The notes: generated by a model not told the origin, from the sequence alone. Counted from the first letter of the stretch, positions 51,649-61,360 are shown. The stretch is DNA of 64,000 bases from Bacteroides sp. GM023 (GCF_014750685.1 NZ_JAAXGE010000004.1:62001-126000), one strand, 5' to 3'. A program made the numbers and translations.

Positions 51649-53658
51649 TTATTTCTTAGGATACATGTACCATTTGGTCGATTGCTTTCCGTTCGATTTC
51701 ACCCATGTCGCAAATTGCGGATAAGACTCGTCTATTCTCACACCTTCTTCAGGAATCGGGAAATCGACAACCGGCATATTGAGTGCGAAAGGCATCAAGT
51801 CTACTGAAACATAATACAATTCTTCATCCGGGCGGGAAACGTCTTTACCTGTACCCAACAAGGAAAGATTCGCTTTATCCGTAGGCGGATACTTCACTAG
51901 ATGCACTTCTTTTCCTCTGGTCTTGTCAGACTCAATAAAGATAAACGGATTGTAAGGTGGCAAGACACTTTTCTCAGATACATCATTTACCTGAATGGTA
52001 ACGGTGTATTTACGGTCAGCTTCTTCTTTTCCGTTGAATATCAGCATATCGTCAAAGAGCAAGATGGTAGGATGGGATTGTCCCGATTCTCTATCTCCAC
52101 TCATGTATTGAGATTTCTGCGCATAAGAGGGTCTTTCGATAGTTATCTTGCTAACATCACTATTGGAAATGTTGTGCAACTGATAACCGAACCCATTCGC
52201 TAAATATCCACCACGATGGAAAGGAATATATTCGTCAACGATTTTATAAACACGATTGGTGAGTATTGATTTATACACTTTGCTTGTATATCGTATCATT
52301 ACGTCATTCATGTCATAGTCTCCTTGCTCCGGCCATAAATCTTCAAATAATAATGTTCCTGAACGCATGGTATAATTATCCTCATCAGTAGGAGGCGCCT
52401 CAGGATCAACAGGCAATGGAGGAATCACTTCTTCATCAATGGCATTTTTCTCTGCTATGTGAACGTAGAAAATGGCATCGCAATAATCGAGGTCGATGTT
52501 ATCTTCAAAACCTATGGCAACGATTTGGTTGGATGGGTCTTCGCGGAGTGATACGGTTCTTTGTCTTTTCAAGCCATCTTTACCTACTTCGTTTAAGTCA
52601 GTGGTAGAATAACGGGTTCCTTGACCAACTACGAGATCACCTTGCACATAACCGTCCAAAGGTTTATCTCTGAATCCCATACCTTGCAGACACCAGCCGA
52701 TAGTGACACCAGCCGGAAACTTGTCTTCGAATTGATTTTTTGTTTCGTTCCAGTATTTCAGTTTCACTTCATCGCCACAAACCAAAGCACCTACACCGGC
52801 TGATTTATAAACGGGAGAAGCGTTAGGGAATGCTACTATCTTTTTGATATTATCAACAGTAGGCGTCTCGTTGGAAGGATATGTATAGTATCCGACTGTG
52901 TTATACCAGCCCGCAGTGCTGTTTACAAATACCAAGCTGACTTCAGTATCCTTTATGATAGGAATATCAGAAATCATGTTACCATCAAAGAATTCAGGAT
53001 GATTCTTTGATATGTTGTTGCCATCCCTATTATTGAAAATGCTCTTTATATTATAAAGTACGCTGGCAGGCGGAATATTTTTCTCTGCCGACAAATTGTT
53101 CGGCCGTCCGTTGTTATCCCAGTCCACACCGGGCAGAAGCGTCCAGTCGTCCAGAAACTTATGGTCATTAGTGGTGATTCCTCTGCTAAGTGCCGGAGAT
53201 TTGGCTAGCAGGGATTGGATATATGCATCCTGATTGAAAGAAATGCGCTTGTCCGCCCCGATTGTGATTTTTACAGGCGAGGCTGCACCCAAATAGTCAG
53301 AAGACAACCATGCTTCCGACACGGCGGATGAGATGGTAACTCCTTCTTCATTGAACTTACCATACTTATCGGTAGTAGCCCGGTAAATAGGTTCTATACT
53401 CTTTTTCACTGAAGCACCGGTTTCGCTGTTCACTTCAACAGGAATCTGGTCGTAAATCTCGAAAAGAACGGCATAGTCATTCTTAAAACCATAGTCGACG
53501 TCTATCGTCAGACTCTGATTCATGTCGAAATCAAAATACTCGTCTTTTGAAAGTTTCCCCGGTTCTTCGAATAAATCACGCTGGTTGTCAACACAGCTAC
53601 ATATTAATGGTACTAAAAAGATGCCCATTAATGTCTTTACAGATATTGTTTGTTTCAT
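51649..53658 (-). CDS. LruC-domain lipoprotein (2)
   Basis: The 669-residue protein has the lipobox LICSC. The first part has beta domains rich in Tyr and Asp (MNQSLTIDVDYGFKNDYAVLFEIYDQIP). The second half has TIGWCLQGMGFRD, VAIGFEDNIDLDYCDAIFYVHIAE and LLFEDLWPEQGDYDMNDVMIRY, the LruC/DUF4842 signatures, and ends WVKSNGKQSTKWYM, like the other copy. The two proteins are clearly paralogous in the C-terminal half and diverged in the N-terminal half. Each has its own promoter and terminator, so they are not an operon. Confidence 0.85.
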   Translation of the reverse strand: MKQTISVKTLMGIFLVPLICSCVDNQRDLFEEPGKLSKDEYFDFDMNQSLTIDVDYGFKNDYAVLFEIYDQIPVEVNSETGASVKKSIEPIYRATTDKYGKFNEEGVTISSAVSEAWLSSDYLGAASPVKITIGADKRISFNQDAYIQSLLAKSPALSRGITTNDHKFLDDWTLLPGVDWDNNGRPNNLSAEKNIPPASVLYNIKSIFNNRDGNNISKNHPEFFDGNMISDIPIIKDTEVSLVFVNSTAGWYNTVGYYTYPSNETPTVDNIKKIVAFPNASPVYKSAGVGALVCGDEVKLKYWNETKNQFEDKFPAGVTIGWCLQGMGFRDKPLDGYVQGDLVVGQGTRYSTTDLNEVGKDGLKRQRTVSLREDPSNQIVAIGFEDNIDLDYCDAIFYVHIAEKNAIDEEVIPPLPVDPEAPPTDEDNYTMRSGTLLFEDLWPEQGDYDMNDVMIRYTSKVYKSILTNRVYKIVDEYIPFHRGGYLANGFGYQLHNISNSDVSKITIERPSYAQKSQYMSGDRESGQSHPTILLFDDMLIFNGKEEADRKYTVTIQVNDVSEKSVLPPYNPFIFIESDKTRGKEVHLVKYPPTDKANLSLLGTGKDVSRPDEELYYVSVDLMPFALNMPVVDFPIPEEGVRIDESYPQFATWVKSNGKQSTKWYMYPKK

Positions 53659-53683
53659 GTCTGAAAATAAAGAAATTAATGGG

Positions 53684-53715
53684 CAAATATATGGAGAAGT
53701 TTGGCATTAACCAAA
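53684..53715 (-). promoter_or_regulatory. Promoter of LruC-domain gene 2
   Basis: On the minus strand TTTG (53712-53715), 20 bp, TATATTTG (53684-53691): full consensus, placed in the 64-bp gap after topA. The leader is about 20 nt. Confidence 0.7.
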
Positions 53716-53722
53716 TAAGTAT

Positions 53723-56068
53723 TTACTTCTTTTTAGCAAACTTCTTTTTTGGTGCAGCAGTAGCTCCCTTTTCGTCTTGCACTTTGATTAAATCAAGGCA
53801 GTTCTGAAGAGTCAAATCCTGCGGAACGATGTCTTTAGGTATCTTATAATTGGAACCTTTGTAAGTCATATAAGGGCCGTAGCGTCCATTCAGGATTTCG
53901 AGTTCCGGTTCTTCCTCAAACTTTTTGATGTGGCGTTCCAGTTCCTTCTGACGTTTCTCCAAAATCAGTTGCTCTGCTTCTTGCAACGTAACTTCCATCG
54001 GGTCTAATGTCTTCGGAAGTGACACATACACCTTGTTGTGCAGCACGTAAGGACCAAAGCGGCCGACACCTACGCTGACAGTCTTTCCTTCATATTCGCC
54101 GAGCGTGCGAGGTAGCTTGAACAGTTCCAAAGCCTCTTCCAGCGTGATGGTTTCCATGGATTGCCCTTTCTTCATTTGTGCAAAACGTGGTTTTTCCTCA
54201 TCTTCCGCCGTACCGATTTGTACCATGGGGCCAAAACGTCCGATCTTGACCGAAATAGGTTTGCCGCTTTCAGGGTCTTTTCCCAGCATACGCTCTCCTA
54301 CCTTATGTTCTGTCTTTATAGCCAATGTGCTTTCTACAGACGGATGGAATTTATCATAGAAGGTTTTCATGATAGAAGTCCATTGCACTCCGCCCTCGGC
54401 AATTTCGTCAAAGTCCTTTTCTACGCTTGCCGTAAAGTTGAAATCCAAAATGTCCGGGAAGTATTCAGTCAGGAAGTCATTGACTACCGTACCTATATCC
54501 GTCGGGAACAGTTTTGATTTCTCCGTGCCGGTAATTTCGGAATGATTTTCATCCTTAATCTGATTGTCTCTTAGAGTCATCACATTAAAGTTGCGTTCTT
54601 CTCCTTCCTTATTTCCCTTTTCCACATATTCGCGTTGCTGAATCGTAGAAATAGTAGGAGCGTATGTAGACGGACGTCCGATACCCAGTTCTTCCAGCTT
54701 GCGTACAAGGCTGGCTTCCGTATAGCGTGCCGGACGTTGAGTGAAACGCTCGGTCGCGATGATAGGGCCGTGTTCCAGTTTCTGACCTTTCTTCAACGGA
54801 GGCAGCAAATTGCTTTCATCTTCCTGCTCATTGTCGTCGTCGTGAGACTCACGGTAAACATGCAGGAATCCGTCAAATTTAATCACCTCACCGATAGCAG
54901 TAAACACGTCGCTGCTGCCGCTTATTGTAATTGTCGCAGTTGTCTTTTCCAGTTCCGCGTCCGCCATTTGCGAAGCGATAGTACGTTTCCATATCAGGTC
55001 GTACAACTTCTTCTCCTGTGCCGAACCCTCTACGGATTGATTTTCCATATAAGTAGGACGGATGGCCTCATGCGCTTCCTGTGCCCCTTTGGTTTTTGTC
55101 TCGAAGTGGCGGGGATGCACATAACGTTCGCCCATCATCTTGATGATGGCGTCCTTGCTTCCTATCGTTGCAAATTCCGACAGGTTGACAGAGTCCGTAC
55201 GCATATAAGTGATGAATCCCGATTCATACAGGCGCTGTGCCAGCATCATGGTCTGAGCAACGGTATATCCCAGTTTGCGGGCAGCTTCCTGTTGCAATGT
55301 AGACGTAGTGAACGGTGCGGGCGGCGTTTTCTTTATCGGGCGGGTAGTAATATCTTCGATAGCAAAGTTTGCTCCCTGGCAAGCTTCGAGGAAAGCCTTT
55401 GCTTCTTTTTTCGTTTTGATACGGCGAGCCAGTTCAGCTTTCATTTCCACCAGTTTTCCGTCCGTGTCGGGCACGAGGAATACGGCGGTCACGCGATAAG
55501 CCGCTTCCGACTTGAAAGCGTGGATTTCGCGCTCACGCTCAACAATCAGGCGGACAGCAACCGACTGTACACGTCCTGCCGAAAGGGCCGGCTTCACTTT
55601 TCTCCAAAGTACGGGAGAAAGTTCGAAACCTACGATGCGGTCCAGGATACGTCGTGCCTGCTGTGCATTCACGAGATTGATGTCAATATCGCGTGGCTGT
55701 TCGATAGCTTTCAGGATAGCGCTCTTCGTAATTTCATGGAATACGATTCGTTTTGTGTTTTCCGGTTTTAGTTTTAAGACCTCATACAGATGCCAGGCGA
55801 TCGCCTCTCCCTCGCGGTCCTCATCGGATGCGAGCCATACGGTTTCTGCCGCCTTTGCTTCTGCTTTCAGTGTGCTGACCAAAGCCTTTTTGTCTGTCGG
55901 GATTTCGTAGTTGGGTTTAAAATTCTTCTCCACGTCGATGCTGAAGTCTTTTTTCTTCAGGTCGCGTATGTGTCCGTAACTTGAAAGGACTTTGAAATCT
56001 TTCCCAAGAAACTTCTCAATCGTTTTTGCTTTTGCCGGAGACTCGACAATGACAAGGTTTTTCTGCAT
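53723..56068 (-). CDS. topA: DNA topoisomerase I
   Basis: Type IA topoisomerase that relaxes negative supercoils. Start set at ATG 56068 (MQKNLVIVESPAKAKTIEKFL); the frame stays open 45 bp further but upstream of that lies the -7 box. In order: Toprim domain with the KNLVIVESPAKAKT and ASDEDREGEAIAWHL acidic motif, the central ring, and the catalytic Tyr in GFITYMRTDSVNLS. The C-terminal part has Toprim_C-type repeats (GRFGPYVLHNKVYVSLPK, GRYGPYMTYKGSNYKIPK) in place of Cys4 zinc fingers, usual in Bacteroidota, and a Lys-rich tail (APKKKFAKKK). 781 residues. Well conserved. Confidence 0.96.
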   Translation of the reverse strand: MQKNLVIVESPAKAKTIEKFLGKDFKVLSSYGHIRDLKKKDFSIDVEKNFKPNYEIPTDKKALVSTLKAEAKAAETVWLASDEDREGEAIAWHLYEVLKLKPENTKRIVFHEITKSAILKAIEQPRDIDINLVNAQQARRILDRIVGFELSPVLWRKVKPALSAGRVQSVAVRLIVEREREIHAFKSEAAYRVTAVFLVPDTDGKLVEMKAELARRIKTKKEAKAFLEACQGANFAIEDITTRPIKKTPPAPFTTSTLQQEAARKLGYTVAQTMMLAQRLYESGFITYMRTDSVNLSEFATIGSKDAIIKMMGERYVHPRHFETKTKGAQEAHEAIRPTYMENQSVEGSAQEKKLYDLIWKRTIASQMADAELEKTTATITISGSSDVFTAIGEVIKFDGFLHVYRESHDDDNEQEDESNLLPPLKKGQKLEHGPIIATERFTQRPARYTEASLVRKLEELGIGRPSTYAPTISTIQQREYVEKGNKEGEERNFNVMTLRDNQIKDENHSEITGTEKSKLFPTDIGTVVNDFLTEYFPDILDFNFTASVEKDFDEIAEGGVQWTSIMKTFYDKFHPSVESTLAIKTEHKVGERMLGKDPESGKPISVKIGRFGPMVQIGTAEDEEKPRFAQMKKGQSMETITLEEALELFKLPRTLGEYEGKTVSVGVGRFGPYVLHNKVYVSLPKTLDPMEVTLQEAEQLILEKRQKELERHIKKFEEEPELEILNGRYGPYMTYKGSNYKIPKDIVPQDLTLQNCLDLIKVQDEKGATAAPKKKFAKKK

Positions 56069-56110
56069 AATTCTTTCTTTTATAATGGCTTGTACCACAA
56101 TATTCGGGGA

Positions 56111-56118
56111 CAAAAGTA
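56111..56118 (-). promoter_or_regulatory. -7 box of topA
   Basis: TACTTTTG on the minus strand, 42 bp before the topA start at 56068. This supports the shorter start. No TTTG is found at the -33 distance. Confidence 0.5.
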
Positions 56119-56185
56119 GAAAAAAAGATTCTCCCTACCTTATATTATAAGGAGAATTTAATAAATTCTTAGAATTTGCGTCTAT

Positions 56186-56221
56186 AACTATGAAGATTCC
56201 CGTTGATAAATCTTCATAGTT
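56186..56221 (-). terminator. Hairpin after the second HTCS gene
   Basis: AACTATGAAGATT (56186-56198) and AATCTTCATAGTT (56209-56221) are a perfect 13-bp inverted repeat with a 10-nt loop. A smaller hairpin (GCTTAC/GTAAGC, 56252-56266) directly follows the HTCS stop. There is no strong T-run, so the stop may be incomplete before topA. Confidence 0.5.
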
Positions 56222-56266
56222 GGTTTTGAGAAAAATGCGTTGTTTATGATTGCTTACTCCGTAAGC

Positions 56267-59200
56267 CTACTCCTTGATGGATGAAGGATCTTCTTTCGTT
56301 TTCTTGAGAAATTCCGTCGGCAACATACCAAATTGCTTTTGGAAACATTTGGCAAAGTAGGAAGAAGAACTGAATCCGACAAGGAATCCTATCTCCGTCA
56401 CTCTGTATTCCCCTTCCACCATCATTCGGCAGGCTTTCTTCAACCGGGTAATTTTGATAAAATCATTGGGCGTCATTCCGATGATACCTTTGATTTTTGT
56501 GAATACGGAAGTGCGGCTCATGCCTAGCTCCTGTGCCAGTGTATTTACCGAAAACTCGGAATCTTCGATATTGTTCAGAATGATTTCGGAACACTTGTTC
56601 ATAAATTCTTCATCCAGTTTATTGTGAACCGTAGAGCGCAACTCTGATAATGGACTGGAAGCATACGTTTTCTGCTGGCTCTCCCTCTTCTTGAGCAAAT
56701 TCCGTAATTGCGCTTTCAGATGGAACGGCGAGAACGGCTTCTCTATATACGCATCCGCCCCGGCTTCCAATCCCTTGATTTTGCTTTCCGTATCCGTCTT
56801 GGCAGTCAGTAAGATAACGGGAACATGGGATATGTTGATATTGCTCTTGATTTTCCCGCAAAGCTCGAAACCATCCATTTCTTCCATCATCACGTCACTG
56901 ATAATGACGTCGATGGTATTCTTTTCGAGAATAGGCAGCGCTTCTTCACCGCTGGATGCAGAGATGACAAAATATTCTTCGGACAGAATTTTGGAAAGGA
57001 AATCCAAAATCTCCGGATTATCGTCAACCACCATAACGGCATATTGCTTCTTCAGCGGTTCGTCGGGAAGTGCTACTTCCAACTCGCTCTCTTCCATTCT
57101 TTCGGCACTGTTTTCGGGGATAATCGTATCTTCCACCCGTTTGGCCGTTTGAGGTGAGGTGGTGACAGCCGCCTGTTTCGGGAAATAAACCGAAATGGCA
57201 ACACCGCTTTCACCATCTTCCCTGTCGTTGGCTTCAATCTTCCCGTTCATCAGTTGGACGAGCGAGCGGGTCATATGGAGTCCGATTCCGATTCCCAATT
57301 TATTGATTTCGCTGTTGTTCCTGACCTGATAGAAGGCATCGAATATTTTCGTTTTCTCCGGGTCGGTGATGCCTATGCCGTCATCGGTCACGGTGACTAC
57401 TATCTCGGAATCCTTTTCTATAGTTGTAATACGAATCGTGCTTTTGGCATATTTCAAGGCATTGCTTAGTAGATTGCTGATAATCTTGGTAAAAGCTTCT
57501 TCATCTATGACGATGCTCAGTTCTTCCGGGATGGAAGAAGTGTCAATCGTCACTTTCTTTTGTCTGGCCGATAACTCGAAAATACAGGTGACCTTACTGA
57601 TTACTTCTTTAATCCGGTAACAGTCATACGATAGTTTATAAGATCCCGTATCTACTTTGCGGAAATCCAGCAATTGGGTGACAAGCGCATACAAGCGTTT
57701 GTAATTCTGTTCAATAATACTTAGGTATTCCCCATACACATTGTTGATACTTGAAGTTTTCATCAGGTATTCCAATGGGCCGATAATAAGGCTCAATGGA
57801 GTTCGAATTTCATGAGCAATGTTAGTGAAGAAATCTATTTTGGAGTTATAGAGCTCTTTTTCTTTTTCATCGTTCAGTCTCTTGATACGTTCTTTCTGAC
57901 GTTTCTCCGTGCGTTTTACGTAATACCATACGGTTAACATAATCGCAATCAACAGGACGAGGGCATAGATCAGATAAGCCAGTTGCGACCGGAAGAATGG
58001 AGGCAGCACCTTGATTTTTAGCTGTACTTCATTACTGCTCCATAGTTTATCGCTGTTCGTTCCCTTGATCCTTAATACATATTCACCGACGGGTAAGTTT
58101 GCATAGGAAAGATGGTTGTTACTTCCTTTAGTGAACTGCCATTCGCTGTCCAGACCTTCCAGCATATATTGATAATCATTCTCTTTGGGAGCAATGTAAC
58201 TTAGTGCGGCAAAATCGAATCCGATCATGGACTGGTTATATTTCAACACAATCTCATCTGTATATCCTATGGACTGGTGAATAGGTGAATTGGGCGTGTC
58301 AGCCTGTATGTCTTTTCCGAAAATGGTCATATTGGTGAGGACGACAGGTGGATTGTATGTGTTTTCTCTTAAGTCTTGCGGGAAGAAATAACAGAAACCG
58401 TCTGTCGAACCCAAAAATAGTCTACCGTCAGAAGATTCAAAGCCTGAACATGGTGTGAATTGTTCATTGTATAGTCCGTTTGATTTCGAATAGGTTTTTA
58501 TATGTTTCGTGTCCGGGTTGTATACAACAAGCCCTTTATTGGTACTTATCCATAGTAAGTCTCCTTTGGGGATAATTGAATTGATGATTTTATTTGGCAA
58601 TTTCAGGTGATCATATCTGGTGAAATCGTCCGTTTCATCATTATATCTGCAAAGCCCTTGGCCATACGTTCCCACCCATAGCTGTTTTTTGCTGTCGATA
58701 GCTAATGTGGTGATTACATTCTTTGTTAGTGAATTCGGATGGTCCGAACGTTGATAAGATGTTATCTTTTGGGTTCTGACATTGTATGAATATAATCCAC
58801 TGATGCTTGTTCCTATCCATATTCTTCCGAAGTAATCTTCAATGATATCCGATATTTTGCCTGTAAAAGAACCGATTCTGATGAAATTGTTTTTTTCGGG
58901 GTTATAGTAACAGAATCCTGCAGAGGTGCCCACGTAAATACATCCATTACTGGCCTTATATAGAGTGAATACCCGTGAGGAGGGGATAGATGTTGAATCT
59001 TCTGGATTATTGAGAAAACTTTCCACTTTTCCTGTTTTTAAATCAATCACCTCCAAACCTCTTCCATAAGTGGCGGCATATAGTTTATCTCCGTCTACCA
59101 GCAGATCGTGTATACAATAGTAAGTCGTGCCTATGCTGGCTGCATCCCGGAAGGGGGTAATTTCTTGAGTTTTGGCATCAAATCGGAAAATACCATTGTC

Positions 59201-60346
59201 ATCCGTACCTATCCAGTATTTATCATCTTTGTCTTCTTTGATGACATTGATTACTTTTCCTGATTGTGGCGTGGACGATGATGAACAGCTATAATATTTG
59301 AAATTATTCTGAAATGCCGAATAGAATTTGATTCCATCGAAATAGGAGCCCAGCCAGAGGCTTTCTTCCTTATCCATATAGATGGTATATATAAACTTAT
59401 TGGCTCCGGTTCTTATTTTCAGATTCGGATTGTCGGATTGTATAATTTCTCCTTTGTCTGCTTTAAAAATTCCCATACCGTTGTCGGATGAAATGAACAA
59501 CTCGCCAGGTCTGTATTCTTTAATGTCGTGGATATGATATAATAGGTTGTTCGGACTTCTGTCCCGGTAGTTGGTGAAAGTTTTAGTCACTGGATTGAAC
59601 AGGTCGAGCCCGTTCTGAAAAGTTCCTATCCATAAATTGCCGTGTGAGTCTTCAAACACTTTCTGAATGGAATTATCTGATAAACTATTAGGGTGATTGT
59701 TCTTTTTGTAAGTGACGAACGTGTTTTTCTGTTTGTCAAAGCAGCATAATCCTTCCGAATAGGTTCCTATCCAAATGTTTTGTTTACTGTCTTGCTGCAA
59801 TGTCATGATAATGTTTTGGGAGATGCTATTAGTTTTTCCGGGAATATTCCGGTATACTCTAAGCCTGACTTTATCGGATGGAGAAAAACGGTAAAGCCCT
59901 TCTCCACTCGTTGCAATCCATACTTCTCCGTCACTGTCCTCTATCATATCGGTGACGTAGGTTTGTATCATTTCTCCAGTTTCAGTTTTGGCATGGAAAG
60001 GTTGGAAGGTGTCTGTTTTCGAGTCGTAAATGACAATTCCGGTATCCAATCCTATCCACATTCTGCCCCTGCGGTCGATAAATATTTTCTTGACACTGTT
60101 GCTGGTTGTTGCGTTGATATATTCTGATAGATAGTAGTTCTTGAATGCAATACCGTCGAATCTGCTTAATCCATCATCGGTACCGAACCACATGAATCCG
60201 CATGAATCTTGCAAAATGCTGTATACTCTGTTGGCTGCCAGTCCATCATCCATTGTATAGGAGGTGGAGAAGATACGCTGCGCATTCACGATGAATGAAT
60301 GCATGCACAGGATTTGTATGGTTATCAAAAGAACGATTTTTTTCAT
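56267..60346 (-). CDS. Second hybrid two-component system regulator (HTCS)
   Basis: The 1359-residue protein has a signal peptide (ending VNAQ), a periplasmic propeller (GFMWFGTDDGLSRFDG, GRMWIGLDTGIVIYD, NIWIGTYSEGLCCFD, GRIWIGTSISGLYSY, QLWVGTYGQGLCRYN), a Y_Y_Y domain (YQYMLEGLDSEWQFT), one membrane helix, HisKA (TNIAHEIRTPLSL), ATPase (LLSNALKYAK), a receiver with VIISDVMMEEMDG and a C-terminal AraC HTH (LAQELGMSRTSVFTKIKG, VGFSSSSYFAKCF). It is not next to a polysaccharide locus within the window: its neighbours are topA and an HU-like gene. Its target locus must be elsewhere. Leaner in GC than the first HTCS. Confidence 0.94.
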   Translation of the reverse strand: MKKIVLLITIQILCMHSFIVNAQRIFSTSYTMDDGLAANRVYSILQDSCGFMWFGTDDGLSRFDGIAFKNYYLSEYINATTSNSVKKIFIDRRGRMWIGLDTGIVIYDSKTDTFQPFHAKTETGEMIQTYVTDMIEDSDGEVWIATSGEGLYRFSPSDKVRLRVYRNIPGKTNSISQNIIMTLQQDSKQNIWIGTYSEGLCCFDKQKNTFVTYKKNNHPNSLSDNSIQKVFEDSHGNLWIGTFQNGLDLFNPVTKTFTNYRDRSPNNLLYHIHDIKEYRPGELFISSDNGMGIFKADKGEIIQSDNPNLKIRTGANKFIYTIYMDKEESLWLGSYFDGIKFYSAFQNNFKYYSCSSSSTPQSGKVINVIKEDKDDKYWIGTDDNGIFRFDAKTQEITPFRDAASIGTTYYCIHDLLVDGDKLYAATYGRGLEVIDLKTGKVESFLNNPEDSTSIPSSRVFTLYKASNGCIYVGTSAGFCYYNPEKNNFIRIGSFTGKISDIIEDYFGRIWIGTSISGLYSYNVRTQKITSYQRSDHPNSLTKNVITTLAIDSKKQLWVGTYGQGLCRYNDETDDFTRYDHLKLPNKIINSIIPKGDLLWISTNKGLVVYNPDTKHIKTYSKSNGLYNEQFTPCSGFESSDGRLFLGSTDGFCYFFPQDLRENTYNPPVVLTNMTIFGKDIQADTPNSPIHQSIGYTDEIVLKYNQSMIGFDFAALSYIAPKENDYQYMLEGLDSEWQFTKGSNNHLSYANLPVGEYVLRIKGTNSDKLWSSNEVQLKIKVLPPFFRSQLAYLIYALVLLIAIMLTVWYYVKRTEKRQKERIKRLNDEKEKELYNSKIDFFTNIAHEIRTPLSLIIGPLEYLMKTSSINNVYGEYLSIIEQNYKRLYALVTQLLDFRKVDTGSYKLSYDCYRIKEVISKVTCIFELSARQKKVTIDTSSIPEELSIVIDEEAFTKIISNLLSNALKYAKSTIRITTIEKDSEIVVTVTDDGIGITDPEKTKIFDAFYQVRNNSEINKLGIGIGLHMTRSLVQLMNGKIEANDREDGESGVAISVYFPKQAAVTTSPQTAKRVEDTIIPENSAERMEESELEVALPDEPLKKQYAVMVVDDNPEILDFLSKILSEEYFVISASSGEEALPILEKNTIDVIISDVMMEEMDGFELCGKIKSNINISHVPVILLTAKTDTESKIKGLEAGADAYIEKPFSPFHLKAQLRNLLKKRESQQKTYASSPLSELRSTVHNKLDEEFMNKCSEIILNNIEDSEFSVNTLAQELGMSRTSVFTKIKGIIGMTPNDFIKITRLKKACRMMVEGEYRVTEIGFLVGFSSSSYFAKCFQKQFGMLPTEFLKKTKEDPSSIKE

Positions 60347-60388
60347 GGGGGATTCATTTTATGTGTATTAGTTTTCATTAGTATAGGA

Positions 60389-60420
60389 CAATATTAGGAA
60401 GAATTAGTAGCAAAAGCAAA
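60389..60420 (-). promoter_or_regulatory. Promoter of the second HTCS gene
   Basis: On the minus strand TTTG (60417-60420), 20 bp, TAATATTG (60389-60396, one mismatch to TAnnTTTG), 43 bp before the start at 60346. Confidence 0.5.
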
Positions 60421-60583
60421 TGATAGGCTGTCTTTTTAGGTGTGGAATAAAACTTTTGAAAGTGAACAAAAAAATCGTTCAAATCTTGGATAATTATTGG
60501 TGAATATGGCTGTGGTTTTTGGGATAATTCATTGGTTGAAATTAAATCTCGCTTTGCATAGATTAGTATCTGTATATTCTATG

Positions 60584-60591
60584 TACATTTG
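60584..60591 (+). promoter_or_regulatory. -7 box toward the HU-like gene
   Basis: TACATTTG is a full -7 consensus. No TTTG lies at the right -33 distance. If used, the leader of about 155 nt would carry the whole 22-bp repeat array. Confidence 0.4.
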
Positions 60592-60606
60592 TCTCGTTAG
60601 TATATC

Positions 60607-60682
60607 AGTTTTCGTTTGACTTAAGTCAGACGAAAGAATGACTTAAGTTGAACTATCGCCTGACTTAAGTCAAACGAAAACT
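60607..60682. repeat. Three 22-bp tandem repeats with palindromic core inside a perfect 22-bp inverted repeat
   Basis: Units start at 60617, 60639 and 60661, each exactly 22 bp and each starting TGACTTAAGT. The core TGACTTAAGTCA is a palindrome in units 1 and 3. The arms 60607-60628 and 60661-60682 are perfect reverse complements over 22 bp (left arm starts AGTTTTCGTTTGAC). The array can form one long hairpin or small ones. Confidence 0.88.
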
Positions 60683-60753
60683 AGAATGTGTTTTAGAAAA
60701 TTAATCCATAGGAGAGAGGAAATTAATCTTTCCTATTGAAAAACTAATTGAGA

Positions 60754-61353
60754 ATGAGCGTAAATTATGATCTTTATGAAACTCCCGATCTTGCTAAAAG
60801 CGGGGAAGAACAGCCTTTGCATGCACGTGTCGTTTTGAAGGGCAGTTATACAGCCGAAGAATTTGTGGAACAAGTGACCGCATTGCAGCATATGCCCCAT
60901 GCGCAAGTGGTCGGCGTTATAGAAGCTATATCAAAAGAACTGTGTCATTTGCTTTTGAAAGGATTTTCGGTAGAACTGGGCGATATCGGTTATTTCTCTC
61001 TTTCATTGAGTGTTGACAAGAAAGTGATGGATTCAAAAGACTTACATTCACCGTCCGTATCTCTGAAAGATATTAATTTCCGTGTCAACCGGCAGTTTAA
61101 AAAGGATATTGAGAGTGAGATCGAATTACAACGCTATCATTCTCCTTTTCGTGTAAAGAATCCCTTGGATAGGGAGAGATGTTTGCAACGGTTGGAAAAG
61201 TTCTTGGAAGGCCATCCGTGCATCAACCGTCAGGATTATGCTATGCTTGTAGGAAAAACGAAGATACAGGCATTGCAGGATATCAATGCTTTTATCAAAG
61301 ATGGTGTATTGAAAAAGTATGGTTCAGGACGTTCTGTAGTCTATATAAAGTAG
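60754..61353 (+). CDS. HU-like (HU-HIG type) DNA-binding protein with C-terminal winged-helix-like tail
   Basis: The 199-residue protein starts MSVNYDLYETPDL at ATG 60754; the open frame to 60748 uses TTG. The first 125 residues fit the Bacteroidota HU-related domain (VVLKGSYTAEEFVEQV, VVGVIEAISKELCHLLLKGFSVELGDIGYFSLSLS, INFRVNRQFKKDIES). Residues about 140-199 form a small helical/winged domain (RCLQRLEKFLEGHPCINRQDYAMLVGKTKIQALQDINAF, split over two helices; end KKYGSGRSVVYIK). These proteins are common near surface and mobile gene clusters and are thought to bind DNA. A decayed copy of its 3' end follows downstream. Confidence 0.8.
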   Translation: MSVNYDLYETPDLAKSGEEQPLHARVVLKGSYTAEEFVEQVTALQHMPHAQVVGVIEAISKELCHLLLKGFSVELGDIGYFSLSLSVDKKVMDSKDLHSPSVSLKDINFRVNRQFKKDIESEIELQRYHSPFRVKNPLDRERCLQRLEKFLEGHPCINRQDYAMLVGKTKIQALQDINAFIKDGVLKKYGSGRSVVYIK

Positions 61354-61360
61354 GAATTGG

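Larger units (their letters stand above)
60347..60753. other. Intergenic region between the second HTCS and the HU-like gene
   Basis: This 407-bp divergent region holds the HTCS promoter (60389-60420), a -7 box toward the HU-like gene (60584-60591) and the 22-bp repeat array (60607-60682). No TCCAT operator of the pectin-locus type is present. Confidence 0.6.

Noticed and set aside
54635..55771. Long open frame of 378 codons on the plus strand inside topA
   Set aside because: It lies wholly antisense to the well-conserved topA gene, its protein is Cys/Arg/Phe-rich without a known motif, and there is no promoter or neighbour that fits.
60607..60682. Possible CRISPR array or phage attachment site
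   Set aside because: Tandem units without spacers, no integrase nearby.
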